This document shows, one piece after another, positions 26,552 through 35,305 of a DNA stretch of 64,000 nucleotides. This DNA is from Cohnella sp. SGD-V74 (GTDB lineage: Bacteria > Bacillota > Bacilli > Paenibacillales > Paenibacillaceae). The stretch spans positions 434,001-498,000 of the forward strand of contig NZ_PVYW01000003.1 of assembly GCF_003001675.1 (NCBI RefSeq), written 5' to 3'. Below the pieces are notes generated by a model. It ran no database searches. It was given only the letters and a program-made list of their open reading frames with translations, and was not told the origin of the DNA. Both the position numbers and the translations under genes were made by a program. Each line of letters opens with the position of its first letter. Position 1 is the stretch's first letter.

Positions 26552-27814
26552 TTATACCCCGGCATACGAATGCAATCCAGCTATGACGAGATTGACGCCG
26601 ACCAGCGTGAACATGACGACGAGGAAGCCGATAACGGCAAGCCAGGCCGACCTCGTTCCCTGCCAGCCTCTCGACAGGCGAAGATGCAAATAAGCGCTGT
26701 AGAACAGCCAAGTAATGAGCGCCCATACTTCCTTCGGATCCCATCCCCAGAATCTGGACCAGGCGATCTCCGCCCAGATCATCGCGAAGATCAACGCTCC
26801 GAGCGTAAACACCGGGAAGCCGATCGCGATGGCGCGGTAGCTGATTTCCTCCAGATCGTCGGGATCGATGTCCGACAGATGCGGGTTGATGGCCGCCGTC
26901 AGCTTCTTGCGCGCGATCAGCCGCAGGAGGCCGTACAGCAGCGATCCGGCGATGACCGACCAGACGACCGTATTAAGCTTGCGTCCCGCGTTCACTCCGT
27001 TCATCCAGGACGGAGCTTCGACCAGAGGTTTCTTGATGCCCAAGAAAGATTGGAACGATTCCGTCTCGCTGTTATAAGGCGCAACAAGCGGAGGCAAGGT
27101 GTATTTCACTTCGCCGACGCTGGTAAGCGCATTGCCGGCATCGTCGATCGTAACCGTCTCTTGCGTGAACTTCGCTTCATAACCTGCGCCGCGGAATGCG
27201 AACACCGCCACGATAAAGCCGACGAGCACGATGATGACGTACAAGGAAAACTCCGTCCAGAACTGCGCCCGGCGGCCCGCCTTGTCCGTCCGCGTAAAGT
27301 CGACGACGCGGATCAGCTGCACGAGCGCCGCCGCGAAGCCGATCGCGAAGAACGCTTCCCCTGCCGCGGCCATCGTGACGTGAATTTTCAGCCAGATGCT
27401 CTGCAGCGGCGGAATGAGCGGCTGCACCTCGGACGGGAACACCGACGCGTAAGCGATAATGATGATGACGAGCGGCAGCGTGAACGCGCCAAGCATCATG
27501 TTGCGGTAGATCGCGTAGATGACGATGAACGCGAACATGATGGCCATGCCGAGGAACGTCATGAACTCGTACATGTTGCTGGTCGGAATGTGGCCGCCGC
27601 CATACCAGCGGGTAAAGAAGAACGTCAGATGGGCCAGCCAGCCGATCGCCGCGAGCACGAAGGCGATTTTGCCCCAGCGCGCCGCGTGTTCCGCCGGCTT
27701 GCGATTGCTCCATTTCTTCCCGCCTACCGCGATCGCGTAGCTGATGAAGGACGCGCAGTACAGAAAAAAGGCTACGATAAATGCGTCACTGCTGAAATCC
27801 AACCACCACTTCAA
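26552..27814 (-). CDS. resC: Cytochrome c biogenesis protein ResC (CcsA)
   Basis: 420 residues with about eight to ten membrane segments. The heme-handling signature WGWDPKEVWALITWLFYSAYLHLR is present near the C-terminus, along with conserved His residues flanking it. It is the System II (Ccs) haem export and attachment partner of ResB. The start overlaps the resB stop by 4 bp. An internal loop of about 80 residues facing outside (VTIDDAGNALTSVGEVKYTLPP region) is present between helices. Confidence 0.92.
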   Translation of the reverse strand: MKWWLDFSSDAFIVAFFLYCASFISYAIAVGGKKWSNRKPAEHAARWGKIAFVLAAIGWLAHLTFFFTRWYGGGHIPTSNMYEFMTFLGMAIMFAFIVIYAIYRNMMLGAFTLPLVIIIIAYASVFPSEVQPLIPPLQSIWLKIHVTMAAAGEAFFAIGFAAALVQLIRVVDFTRTDKAGRRAQFWTEFSLYVIIVLVGFIVAVFAFRGAGYEAKFTQETVTIDDAGNALTSVGEVKYTLPPLVAPYNSETESFQSFLGIKKPLVEAPSWMNGVNAGRKLNTVVWSVIAGSLLYGLLRLIARKKLTAAINPHLSDIDPDDLEEISYRAIAIGFPVFTLGALIFAMIWAEIAWSRFWGWDPKEVWALITWLFYSAYLHLRLSRGWQGTRSAWLAVIGFLVVMFTLVGVNLVIAGLHSYAGV

Positions 27815-29520
27815 CGTTCATTCCTCCTGTTATCGAGCGTCTTAGGGTCCACTTCGATCCTGGTTTTGCCCAGCGCTCCGGCAACGTCGGCCCTTAAGCC
27901 GTAAGTATTTTTATTCGTATGTCCTCCGAGCGCCAGCTTGTCGCCGTCGATCCGGATCCAAATCCGCCTGTGCTGCCAGTAGAAGCCCATGATCAGGCCG
28001 ATCATGGAGATAGCCGCGCCGACCCAGACGTACGGCATCGCTCTGTCCATGCGAATGTTCAAATACGTCGTGAAGGCGGAATATTCGATATTGTTCATCT
28101 GGCCGTCGACGATCGGATTGTCCACTTGAATGGAGAAGCGTCCGGAGTTGTCCCCGCGCTGCTTGAAGCTCTCGTTCAGAATCGTCTCGTAATACTTGCT
28201 CTTCTCGCTCGGCATTGGGAAGTAGACGTACACTTCTCCCCGGTCCTGAATGCCGGGGCCGGCAATCCGGAAGACGAACGCCGGATTGTTCGGATCGCGC
28301 GACTTGGTCATCGGCCTCGTCTGCTCGTCCAAGCCGAAATCCGGGTAATAGTCGATCAGCCTGAGCGTGTACTCCCCGAGCTTGTACTCCTCCTCCGGCT
28401 GGTTCATCTTCAAGTCGAAGCTGCCGATATCGGTTCCGTTAACCTTGTCTTTCAGCGTTGCATGCACGGATATAAAACGGACTTTCTCCTGGAAGCTGTT
28501 CTGATAGACTTTCAGTCCCTTGTAGGCAAGGGCGCTGTTCACGCGAATGTCGTGCTGCTTGACCTCGGTCAGAACGGGCTCGCGGGTCGGATCGTCGCAG
28601 GCGTCCGTGCATTCGTACAGGCGCGCTTTCGTCTCGTACAGCTTAACAACCTTCGTTCCCTTCTGATTGCTGGCCAGCTCTTCGTCCGAATAGTAGTCGA
28701 GCGTGAATTTGTCGTTCTTCAAATAATAATTCGTTCCCGGAATTTGCCGCGTCTCTCCCTCGTAGAGAGTCAGGTACTGGTCCATGTGCCAGGCGGGAAT
28801 GCTCCGTCCGAGCACCGCCAGCAAGAAGACGATGAGACCGATATGGTTGATGTACGGTCCCCAGCGGCTGAACCGGTTCTTCTCCGCCAGCAGCGCCCCG
28901 TCCTCCCTCCAGACGCGGTAGCGCTTGCGTTTCAGCTCCTTCGCGAAGCGATCGAGCCATTCCTGCTTGTCCTGCGTCAGCTCGCCCGAGTAGACGACGT
29001 GCTGGCGGTTGATGAACTGCAGATGCTTGCGAATCTGCTGCTTGGAGAGCGCCCGGTAGAGCGGCAGCACCCGATCGAGACTGCAGACGACGAGCGACGT
29101 GCCGATCATGACGAGAAGTCCGATAAACCACCACGATTCGTACGTTCTCGACAGTCCGAGCGCATGATAAATGACGCCGAACGTGCCGTGCTGCTCCTTG
29201 TAGTAAGCGGCGAATTCGGAACGCTCCGTCAGGTTGATGATCGTGCTCTCCTGCTGAAGAATCGTTCCGAAAGCGGCTCCAATCAGCGTAATGACGATTA
29301 AGTATACCGCGATTTTGACCGAAGAGAAGAAGTTCCATATCCGGTCGACGAAATGTGGATTCGCTTTCTGCGATCTGCGCGCCACGCCGTCGTACCTCAT
29401 CTCCAGCAGCGCGTTCTCGTCCTTGAGCAGCGCTTCGTCGAGAGGTTTGCCGCAGGACTCGCACAACACCGTTCCTACGGGATTTTGATGGCCGCACTCG
29501 CACTTGGTGTTCTGAAACAA
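27811..29520 (-). CDS. resB: Cytochrome c biogenesis protein ResB (Ccs1)
   Basis: 569 residues. Four membrane segments (SVKIAVYLIVITLIGAAFGTIL; WWFIGLLVMIGTSLVVCSL; YINHIGLIVFLLAVLG; YVWVGAAISMIGLIMGFYW) and a large extracytoplasmic domain between the third and fourth, as in Ccs1. The N-terminus carries an extra zinc-ribbon-like Cys4 motif (C-x-C at 7 and 9, C-x2-C at 20 and 23) not needed for the ResB core. Cotranscribed with resA (23 bp upstream) and resC. Delivers haem to apocytochrome c outside the membrane. Confidence 0.92.
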   Translation of the reverse strand: MFQNTKCECGHQNPVGTVLCESCGKPLDEALLKDENALLEMRYDGVARRSQKANPHFVDRIWNFFSSVKIAVYLIVITLIGAAFGTILQQESTIINLTERSEFAAYYKEQHGTFGVIYHALGLSRTYESWWFIGLLVMIGTSLVVCSLDRVLPLYRALSKQQIRKHLQFINRQHVVYSGELTQDKQEWLDRFAKELKRKRYRVWREDGALLAEKNRFSRWGPYINHIGLIVFLLAVLGRSIPAWHMDQYLTLYEGETRQIPGTNYYLKNDKFTLDYYSDEELASNQKGTKVVKLYETKARLYECTDACDDPTREPVLTEVKQHDIRVNSALAYKGLKVYQNSFQEKVRFISVHATLKDKVNGTDIGSFDLKMNQPEEEYKLGEYTLRLIDYYPDFGLDEQTRPMTKSRDPNNPAFVFRIAGPGIQDRGEVYVYFPMPSEKSKYYETILNESFKQRGDNSGRFSIQVDNPIVDGQMNNIEYSAFTTYLNIRMDRAMPYVWVGAAISMIGLIMGFYWQHRRIWIRIDGDKLALGGHTNKNTYGLRADVAGALGKTRIEVDPKTLDNRRNER

Positions 29521-29543
29521 CGGTTAATCCTCCCTGACTGACG

Positions 29544-30077
29544 TCACGACTTCGTCTGAATGAGCCGTTCGATCCTCTTGTCGATCTCTTCTTCCGTCAG
29601 CACCCCGCCGATGACGACCTCCTGGATTTCTCCGGTGGGGGCGATGAAGAACGTCGTCGGGTACTGCTTAAGCCCGTATTTCCTTTCCGTCTTCTTGTCC
29701 TTGTCCAGCAAAATCGGGAAATCGACGCCGATCTGGCGAATGAAGCTCTCCGCCGTCAGCTTGTCCTCGCTCAGGTTGATGCCGATCAGCTCCAGCCCCT
29801 GGCCCTTCCACTTGTCGTACTGATGCTGCAAGGCCGGCATCTCGTTGCGGCACGGCGGACAGAAGGTCCCCCAGAAATTGATGATGAGCGGCTTGCCCTC
29901 GTAGTCTTCCATATCGTGAACCACGTTGTTAAGATCGGCCAGACGGAAGCCCGGCGGCTTGTCGCCCTTCGTAAGCACGACGCTTTTGGAAAACAACGAA
30001 TTGCCGATCGCGTATCCTCCGATGAGAAGCACGACGGCTAAAATGATATATTGAACCGGTTTCCGATAACGTCCCAT
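29544..30077 (-). CDS. resA: Thiol-disulfide oxidoreductase ResA
   Basis: 177 residues, the usual ResA length. N-terminal membrane anchor (YIILAVVLLIGGYAIG), then a thioredoxin fold with the active site CPPC (Cys73-Cys76) in WGTFCPPCRNEMP, Glu nearby as in ResA, and cis-Pro in YPTTFFI. It reduces the CxxCH disulfide of apocytochrome c before haem attachment. First gene of the res operon; 227 bp separate it from rluB, which ends in a terminator. Confidence 0.95.
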   Translation of the reverse strand: MGRYRKPVQYIILAVVLLIGGYAIGNSLFSKSVVLTKGDKPPGFRLADLNNVVHDMEDYEGKPLIINFWGTFCPPCRNEMPALQHQYDKWKGQGLELIGINLSEDKLTAESFIRQIGVDFPILLDKDKKTERKYGLKQYPTTFFIAPTGEIQEVVIGGVLTEEEIDKRIERLIQTKS

Positions 30078-30252
30078 AATCGTGTTAACACCACCCGCGC
30101 TTCGCTTAGTTCCATTGTATCGAAATGTTGGTCCTGCATCAATCGACCCCTTCCAGTATACGTTGATTTTACGGGCATTTCAGAAATTAGTTTGTCTAAA
30201 TTAGTACAGTTTCGCGAGGATGTCGGGGTTAAAACAGGAGTCAATATCCAAT

Positions 30253-30289
30253 GAAAATCAAAGAGAAGGCGCCTCTATCGCGCCTTCTC
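30253..30289 (-). terminator. Rho-independent terminator after rluB
   Basis: Perfect 10-bp stem (GAGAAGGCGC / GCGCCTTCTC) with a 7-nt loop, followed on the minus strand by TTTGATTTTC. It lies 15 bp beyond the rluB stop and closes the dacB-spmA-spmB-rluB unit. Confidence 0.85.
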
Positions 30290-30304
30290 TCTCGTCGTTC
30301 CTTT

Positions 30305-31048
30305 TTATTCTTGGACCGAATCGGCAATCTCGCGAAGCTTCTCCAGCTCTTCCGCAGTCAGCTTCCGATGCTTGCCTCGCTGCAGATTGTTCAGGAACAG
30401 CCCTCCGAAAGAAACGCGCTTCAGTCTCGTCACCGGGTGGCGGATCGCCTCGAACATCCGGCGGACTTGCCGATTGCGTCCTTCGTGGATCGTGATGGCG
30501 ATCGTGGCGTACTTGCCGTCGGGATCGATATCCTGGTATTCGACTTCCGCCGGGGCGGTCATGCCGTCGTCCAGCTTGATTCCCTTCGCCAGCTTCTCCA
30601 GCGCGTTGCCGTGCGGCACTCTCTCGACCGTGGCATGATACGTCTTCGGCACGTGATGGCTCGGATGCGTAAGCTTGTGGGCCAAGTCGCCGTCGTTCGT
30701 CAGCAGCAGCAACCCTTCCGAATCGTAATCTAGCCGGCCGACCGGATACAGCCGTTCCTTGATCTCTTTCATGTAATCGGTCACGACGCTCCGCCCTTTC
30801 GGATCGGATACGCTCGTAATAACGCCCTTGGGCTTATTGAACATCACGTAAATCTTCGCTTCTTTCTTGATCGGCTTGCCGGACACCGTGATCGTGTCCA
30901 CGGCCGGATCGGCTTTGGCGCCGAGCTCGGTCACGACTTTCCCGTTGACCGTCACCTTGCCCGCCGATATCAGCTCCTCGCACTTGCGTCTGGAAGCGAC
31001 GCCCGCGTTCGCGAGAACCTTCTGCAATCTTTCCTCCACGACTTTCAC
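30305..31048 (-). CDS. rluB: 23S rRNA pseudouridine synthase RluB
   Basis: 247 residues. S4 RNA-binding domain at residues 5-60 (ERLQKVLANAGVASRRKCEELI), then the RsuA/RluB catalytic domain with the catalytic Asp in GRLDYDSEGLLLLT. The C-terminal GRNRQVRRMFEAI and LKRVSFGG motifs are intact. Modifies a uridine in helix 80-93 region of 23S rRNA by family knowledge. It lies 10 bp after spmB, the same order as in Bacillus subtilis (dacB-spmA-spmB-rluB/ypuL), just before resA. Confidence 0.92.
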   Translation of the reverse strand: MKVVEERLQKVLANAGVASRRKCEELISAGKVTVNGKVVTELGAKADPAVDTITVSGKPIKKEAKIYVMFNKPKGVITSVSDPKGRSVVTDYMKEIKERLYPVGRLDYDSEGLLLLTNDGDLAHKLTHPSHHVPKTYHATVERVPHGNALEKLAKGIKLDDGMTAPAEVEYQDIDPDGKYATIAITIHEGRNRQVRRMFEAIRHPVTRLKRVSFGGLFLNNLQRGKHRKLTAEELEKLREIADSVQE

Positions 31049-31058
31049 CTCTAACCCA

Positions 31059-31598
31059 TCATACCAAGCCGAACAGCAACCAGCAAGCGGCGACGGCGGC
31101 GAAAAATCCGACGAGGTCGGAGAACAGCCCGACCTTGAGCGCGTAGCGGGCGTTGCGAATGCCGACGGCTCCGAAGTAGACGGTCAGAACGTACAGTGTC
31201 GTATCGGTGCTGCCCTGAATCGTCGACGCCACTCTGGAGGCGAAGGAATCCGGCCCCTGCTCCTTGATCAGATCGGAGACGAACGCGAGCGAGCCGGCCC
31301 CGGTAATCGGCCGCAGCAGCGCCAGTGGAAGCACGTCGCTCGGAATGCCGATCAGTTCCAGCGCCGGCCGGATTACGCCGACGAGGGCGTCCATCGCTCC
31401 CGAGGCCCGGAACATGCCGATCGCCGTCATCATGCCGACGAGATGCGGAATGATGCCGATCGCGGTCCCGAAGCCGTCCTTGGCCCCGTCCACGAACGTC
31501 TCGTAGACGGGCACTTTGCGCAGCGAAGCATATAGAGGAATAAAGGCGATAAGTACGGGAATCGTCCAAGTCGAGACGATCTGAATGATCGAGATCAA
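31059..31598 (-). CDS. spmB: Spore maturation protein SpmB
   Basis: 179 residues, membrane protein with a nucleoside-transporter-gate (Gate) domain. Conserved SpmB stretches: KVPVYETFVDGAKDGFGTAI, PLALLRPITGAGSL and GSTDTTLYVLTVYFGAVGI. Works with SpmA in spore-core dehydration in Bacillus by family knowledge; probably made in the mother cell. Five bp after spmA. Confidence 0.93.
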   Translation of the reverse strand: MISIIQIVSTWTIPVLIAFIPLYASLRKVPVYETFVDGAKDGFGTAIGIIPHLVGMMTAIGMFRASGAMDALVGVIRPALELIGIPSDVLPLALLRPITGAGSLAFVSDLIKEQGPDSFASRVASTIQGSTDTTLYVLTVYFGAVGIRNARYALKVGLFSDLVGFFAAVAACWLLFGLV

Positions 31599-31603
31599 CG
31601 CGA

Positions 31604-32272
31604 TCAGCCTCCTCCGGCGGACGCGGGAGGCGGACTGACGGCGGCGCCCGGATTAACGCTGCCGGCGTTCCTGTTCGCGTTGAAGGCGGGCGGGAGCCTG
31701 TTGCGGCGGCGATACCACCTGTCCGCCAGAATGGCCGCGCCGGTCGAGATCAGAGTGGCTAGCAGCGTCGGCGCCACGATGTCCGCGGGATGAACAGCGC
31801 CGAAGTTCATCCGGATGGCGATGATCGTCGTAGGCACGAGCGTGATGCTGGCCGTATTGAGCGCCAGCAGCGTACACATCGCCGGCGTGGCGACGGTCGG
31901 CTCGGGGTTCAGCTTCTGAAGCTCCTGCATTGCCTTGATGCCCATCGGAGTGGCCGCGTTGCCCAAGCCGAGCAGATTGGCGCTCATATTCGACAGAATG
32001 TATCCCATCGCCGGATGGTCTCCGGGTACGTCCGGAAACAGCTTGCGGACGACGGGAGCCATGAGCAGGGACAGCTTGCGGACGAGCCCGGCCTCTTCGG
32101 CGATTCTCATCAGCCCCATCCAGAATACGAGGATGCTGATCAGCCCGAGGCAGACGGTGACGCCGGTCTGCGCTCCGCCGAACGCCGCCTCCGCCACCTG
32201 CTCCATCTTGCCGTTGGCGGCTCCGTAGATGACGCTGAACACGATCATGCCCATCCATATCCAGTTCACCAT
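31604..32272 (-). CDS. spmA: Spore maturation protein SpmA
   Basis: 222 residues with a Gate domain and several membrane helices (NWIWMGMIVFSVIYGAANGK; FPDVPGDHPAMGYILSNMSANLLGLGNAATPMG; TIIAIRMNFGAVHPADIV). The C-terminal 25 residues are Pro/Ala/Gly-rich and variable. Partner of SpmB in spore maturation. Its start is 3 bp after the dacB stop. Confidence 0.93.
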   Translation of the reverse strand: MVNWIWMGMIVFSVIYGAANGKMEQVAEAAFGGAQTGVTVCLGLISILVFWMGLMRIAEEAGLVRKLSLLMAPVVRKLFPDVPGDHPAMGYILSNMSANLLGLGNAATPMGIKAMQELQKLNPEPTVATPAMCTLLALNTASITLVPTTIIAIRMNFGAVHPADIVAPTLLATLISTGAAILADRWYRRRNRLPPAFNANRNAGSVNPGAAVSPPPASAGGG

Positions 32273-32275
32273 AGG

Positions 32276-33484
32276 CTAATCTCCTCCTTGCAGTAGCAAA
32301 GCTCTAAGCGCCGTCTTGAACGCCGTTCCGAACCCGCCTTGCGAGCCGGCCGCAGCAGACGACGGACGGTCGCCGCCCGGCCGCGTCTCCTGGGCGGCCT
32401 GTCGTTCCCGTTCGGCGTCGGCGACGAGCGGAACCGTCCCGACCTGGCGGCCGTCCAGCATAAACCTGAGTTCGCCGCGGTAACCGAGACGGTAATGAAC
32501 CGTCTCCGGCTTAAGCGGGGCGAGTCGGATTTCCAGCCGCTCGCGTTCTCCGTCGGCGAACGGATAAGCGAAGTCGGCCGCCGTCTCGTATGGATAATTC
32601 TTGAGCGGCTCTCCGGCCTTCACAACGGAAGCGAGCGGGAAGCCGGCGAAGCCGTAGTCGAGCAGCTTGGCGTGATCGTTCCAATCGTCCCGGTCGTTAA
32701 GCGTAACCGCAACGAGCTGCTGCCCGCCCCGGGTCGCGGAGCTGACAAGCGTACGCAGCGCCTGCTTCGTATAGCCCGTCTTGACGCCGTCCGCCCCTTC
32801 GTACAACCTCAGCATCTTATTTTTGTTCACCCACTTGTAATCCCAAGAGTCGTTGGGGTTGGGCGCGGTTCGTACCTGCGTGCCGACGATTTTCTTAAAC
32901 TCCGGGTTGCGAAGCGCGTAGACGGTCAGCTTGGCCAAGTCGTTGGCGGAAGAATAGTGGCCGGGCTCGTCCAGTCCGTGCGGATTCATGAAATGGCTGT
33001 TGGCCAGCCCGAGCTCCTCGGCCTTCCGGTTCATCAGGAACGCGAAGCCTTCGACCGAGCCTCCGACGTGTTCGGCGATCGCCGTCGCGGCGTCGTTGCC
33101 TGAGCGCAGCATCAGGCCGTACAGCGCGTTGCGCAGCGAGATTTTCTCTCCGACCTTCAAATATAGCGAGGAGCCTTCCTTGCCGGCGGCCCGCTTGCTC
33201 ACCTTCAAGGCGTCGTCCAGCTTGCCGTGCTCGATCGCGACGATGGCCGTCATGATCTTCGTCAGGCTGGCGATCTTCATCGGCTCGTCCCCGCGCTGGC
33301 TGTATAGAATCCTCCCCGACGCGACGTCGGCGAGCGCGGCCGCCCTCGCCTGGTTCGCAGGCGGCCCGGACGGCTTGGCCGCTCCGGCGGCGGCCGCGGC
33401 AATCGCCAGCGCGGGCAGAGAGCAGAGCGTCAAGACGATCCCGAGCAGACGAATATTTCTGAAGCAGCGAGCTTTGTTAATCAT
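32276..33484 (-). CDS. dacB: Sporulation D-alanyl-D-alanine carboxypeptidase DacB (PBP5*)
   Basis: 402 residues. Signal peptide (cleaved near residues 30-35), then a peptidase S11 domain with the three active-site motifs SLTK (SxxK), SGND (SxN) and KTG (VKTGYTKQ). A PBP5 C-terminal beta domain follows, then a Gly/Ser/Ala-rich tail. ATG follows AAGGAGGA. The name rests on the dacB-spmA-spmB order; in Bacillus the enzyme trims spore cortex peptidoglycan in the mother cell. A second S11 enzyme, DacF, is at 47746-48963. Confidence 0.9.
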   Translation of the reverse strand: MINKARCFRNIRLLGIVLTLCSLPALAIAAAAAGAAKPSGPPANQARAAALADVASGRILYSQRGDEPMKIASLTKIMTAIVAIEHGKLDDALKVSKRAAGKEGSSLYLKVGEKISLRNALYGLMLRSGNDAATAIAEHVGGSVEGFAFLMNRKAEELGLANSHFMNPHGLDEPGHYSSANDLAKLTVYALRNPEFKKIVGTQVRTAPNPNDSWDYKWVNKNKMLRLYEGADGVKTGYTKQALRTLVSSATRGGQQLVAVTLNDRDDWNDHAKLLDYGFAGFPLASVVKAGEPLKNYPYETAADFAYPFADGERERLEIRLAPLKPETVHYRLGYRGELRFMLDGRQVGTVPLVADAERERQAAQETRPGGDRPSSAAAGSQGGFGTAFKTALRALLLQGGD

Positions 33485-33611
33485 GCCTGTCCTCCTTGGG
33501 CGGTCGGTTCCGAAGACGGGATCGCCCTTCGCGAAAAAGTTCCTGCCACCATTTTATGTATGCGTGTCCCAAAGTATGTGTCTGCCGTAATGGAGTCTCG
33601 GTTCCGCTCGA

Positions 33612-33838
33612 CATTGCAGCTCCAACCCGACTCAGCACGGTTACAGCGACTCAACTTGCTCATTCGCAGCTCCAACCCGACCCAACGCGGTTACAGCGAC
33701 TCAACCTGCTCATTCGCAGCTCCAACCCGACTCTGCGCGGTTACAGCGACTCAACCTGCTCATTCGTAGCTCCAACCCGACTCTGCGCGGTTACAGCGAC
33801 TCAACTCGCTCATTCGCAGCTCCAACCCGACTCAGCAG
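33612..33838. repeat. Tandem repeat, 50-bp period, about 4.5 units
   Basis: Four full units of 50 bp (33612-33660 is one base short; 33661-33710, 33711-33760, 33761-33810) and a partial fifth. The core reads CAGCTCCAACCCGACTC, then GGTTACAGCGACTCAAC and GCTCATT. Units differ at a few positions, most in the CTC(T/A)GC(G/A)CGG part. Fifty is not a multiple of three, so no repeat protein is likely. Gene-free otherwise; the gap between gerW and dacB (33485-33965) holds this array and the gerW terminator. Confidence 0.9.
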
Positions 33839-33900
33839 AATCACTCGGACTGGAGCTCTGCCAGCCTCCGTTCGCTCGCTCTAAGCCGACGCAGTCAGAC

Positions 33901-33950
33901 AAAAAGAGCCGTCCCAAGTCATCTAACGATGACTTTGGAACGGCCTCTTT
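33901..33950. terminator. Strong, probably bidirectional terminator after gerW
   Basis: Long inverted repeat (AAAGAGCCGT..AAGTCATC / GATGACTT..ACGGCCTCTTT) with a TAAC loop. On the minus strand it is followed by GGCTCTTTTTG, a good T-run; the plus strand also ends in CTCTTT. It lies 15 bp past the gerW stop and ends the scpA-scpB-ytfI-gerW unit. Confidence 0.88.
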
Positions 33951-33965
33951 GGCGTCCACCCCGGG

Positions 33966-34460
33966 TTACATAAGCGAGGAATCGGTGGACGTTTTCGTCT
34001 CGACCGTGCGGATCGTCTCCGTCGCGTTCGGACTGCGCATGAAGGCGTTCTTCAGCTTGTCGACCCATTCCGGAGCGGCGTCGATCAACCGCTCGAGCAG
34101 ATGCGTCTGGTTGTCCAGCGGCACGACTTTGACGCCTTGCGAGCCGACGACGAGGAAGGCGATCGGGGTAATCGATACGCCTCCCCCGCTGCCTCCCCCG
34201 AACGGAAGCGCGACCGATGCATTATGGCCGTCCTGGCCGTGCGAATGATGATGCCCGGAATCCCCGGACGCGTCGTCCATCGCCGTAAATTCGCTGCCCC
34301 CCGCCGCGAAGCCGAAGCCGACTTTCGAGATCGGCATAATGACGCTGCCGTCGGGAGTTTGCACCGGTTCGCCGACGATCGTGTTGACGTCCACCATGTC
34401 CTTGATGTTTTCCATGGCGGTTTGCATTAAGCCGTTAATCGGATGCTGATGCTGAGACAT
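33966..34460 (-). CDS. gerW: Spore germination protein GerW (YtfJ family)
   Basis: 164 residues from ATG 34460 (MSQHQHPING), with GGAGG at 8 bp; a TTG two codons upstream is possible. YtfJ signatures: HPINGLMQTAMENIKDMVDVNTIVGEP, VIMPISKVGFGFAAGG, and a glycine-rich GGGSGGGVSITPIAFLVV. A His/Asp-rich loop (SGHHHSHGQDGHN) is inserted before the Gly-rich motif and could bind metal. In Bacillus YtfJ is forespore-expressed and needed for germination. Follows ytfI by 82 bp. Confidence 0.9.
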   Translation of the reverse strand: MSQHQHPINGLMQTAMENIKDMVDVNTIVGEPVQTPDGSVIMPISKVGFGFAAGGSEFTAMDDASGDSGHHHSHGQDGHNASVALPFGGGSGGGVSITPIAFLVVGSQGVKVVPLDNQTHLLERLIDAAPEWVDKLKNAFMRSPNATETIRTVETKTSTDSSLM

Positions 34461-34547
34461 CTTCAACTCCTCCTTTCGTGTACCTAATTTGCCCGAATTC
34501 CCGCTGCCTTTATGCGTCTCATTCCGGGTCTCTCGTTGGCAGAAAGA

Positions 34548-35240
34548 TCAGCTTAAGCCTTCGCTCGGCGGCGTCAGCCAGCTGCGCCAAGCCCGAATCG
34601 CCCGGCCGATGCGAACGGTGCTTATTCCCAGCTTGAAGAACGCCGCGACGGCAGTTCCCAGGCGAATGCGAAAGTCCGCCTCCCAGACGACGGTGAATTC
34701 GGGCGACGAATAATTCGGCGTCACTTCCCCGTGCGGCGACGCGCGCAAGGAAATCAGCCGGTCCGCAACGCCCGTCGCGCAGCCGGATACGGCCCACAGC
34801 AGTCCCGTCAGCACCGCCGTCGACGCCGCGTCTCCCGTGCCCACGCGAAAATCGAGCCGCCAGCGGGTGCACTCGACCTTTTTCAGCGTCGTTCTCGCCC
34901 AACGCTTGAACTGCTTCGTGGACACGAGCACCGTCCGATAAGCCCTTATGTAGCGTCGCACCGTTCTTCTGCCCAGCATCCGCTTCGCCTTCGCATCCTT
35001 CTCCTTGCCAGGCAAGCCGCCTTCCCGCTGCTCGCGGTATACGACGTTCCAGCCGCGGATCACGATGGAAGGCAGCAAAATTTGATAGCGAAAAAGGCCG
35101 AACAACGCCTGAACGATAACGACCAGCTGATCCAGCTTGCCGCTGCGCGAGTAACGCACTCGCACCTTGATCTGCGAAAACATTGCCGCGACGATTGCCG
35201 CCGCTGCGACCGCCAAGGCGATCCAAAGCCAAAAGGCCAT
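34548..35240 (-). CDS. ytfI: DUF2953 membrane protein (YtfI-like)
   Basis: 230 residues from ATG 35240 (MAFWLWIALAV). The region before it is GC-rich with several possible ribosome sites, so the start is less certain; an ATG at 35291 lacks one. One N-terminal membrane segment, then a mostly beta/basic cytoplasmic or extracytoplasmic domain matching the DUF2953 pattern (DFRVGTGDAASTAVLTGLLWAV). It stands upstream of gerW, the same pair order as ytfI-ytfJ in Bacillus. Function unknown, likely sporulation-linked. Confidence 0.8.
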   Translation of the reverse strand: MAFWLWIALAVAAAAIVAAMFSQIKVRVRYSRSGKLDQLVVIVQALFGLFRYQILLPSIVIRGWNVVYREQREGGLPGKEKDAKAKRMLGRRTVRRYIRAYRTVLVSTKQFKRWARTTLKKVECTRWRLDFRVGTGDAASTAVLTGLLWAVSGCATGVADRLISLRASPHGEVTPNYSSPEFTVVWEADFRIRLGTAVAAFFKLGISTVRIGRAIRAWRSWLTPPSEGLS

Positions 35241-35305
35241 ACCTCCCCCGCCTTTCCTAGGGGTAGTATGACCTTCTGGCTTCCATTCCATGTTTGCGCC
35301 AAAGA

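Noticed and set aside
30038-30244. 68-codon minus frame upstream of resA
   Set aside because: No domain, no ribosome site, and it overlaps the resA start region.
33560-33769. Short plus-strand protein made of the 50-bp repeats
   Set aside because: The period is not a multiple of three and all three frames are open; no ribosome site.
33612-33838. CRISPR array
   Set aside because: Units are contiguous without unique spacers, and no cas gene is near.
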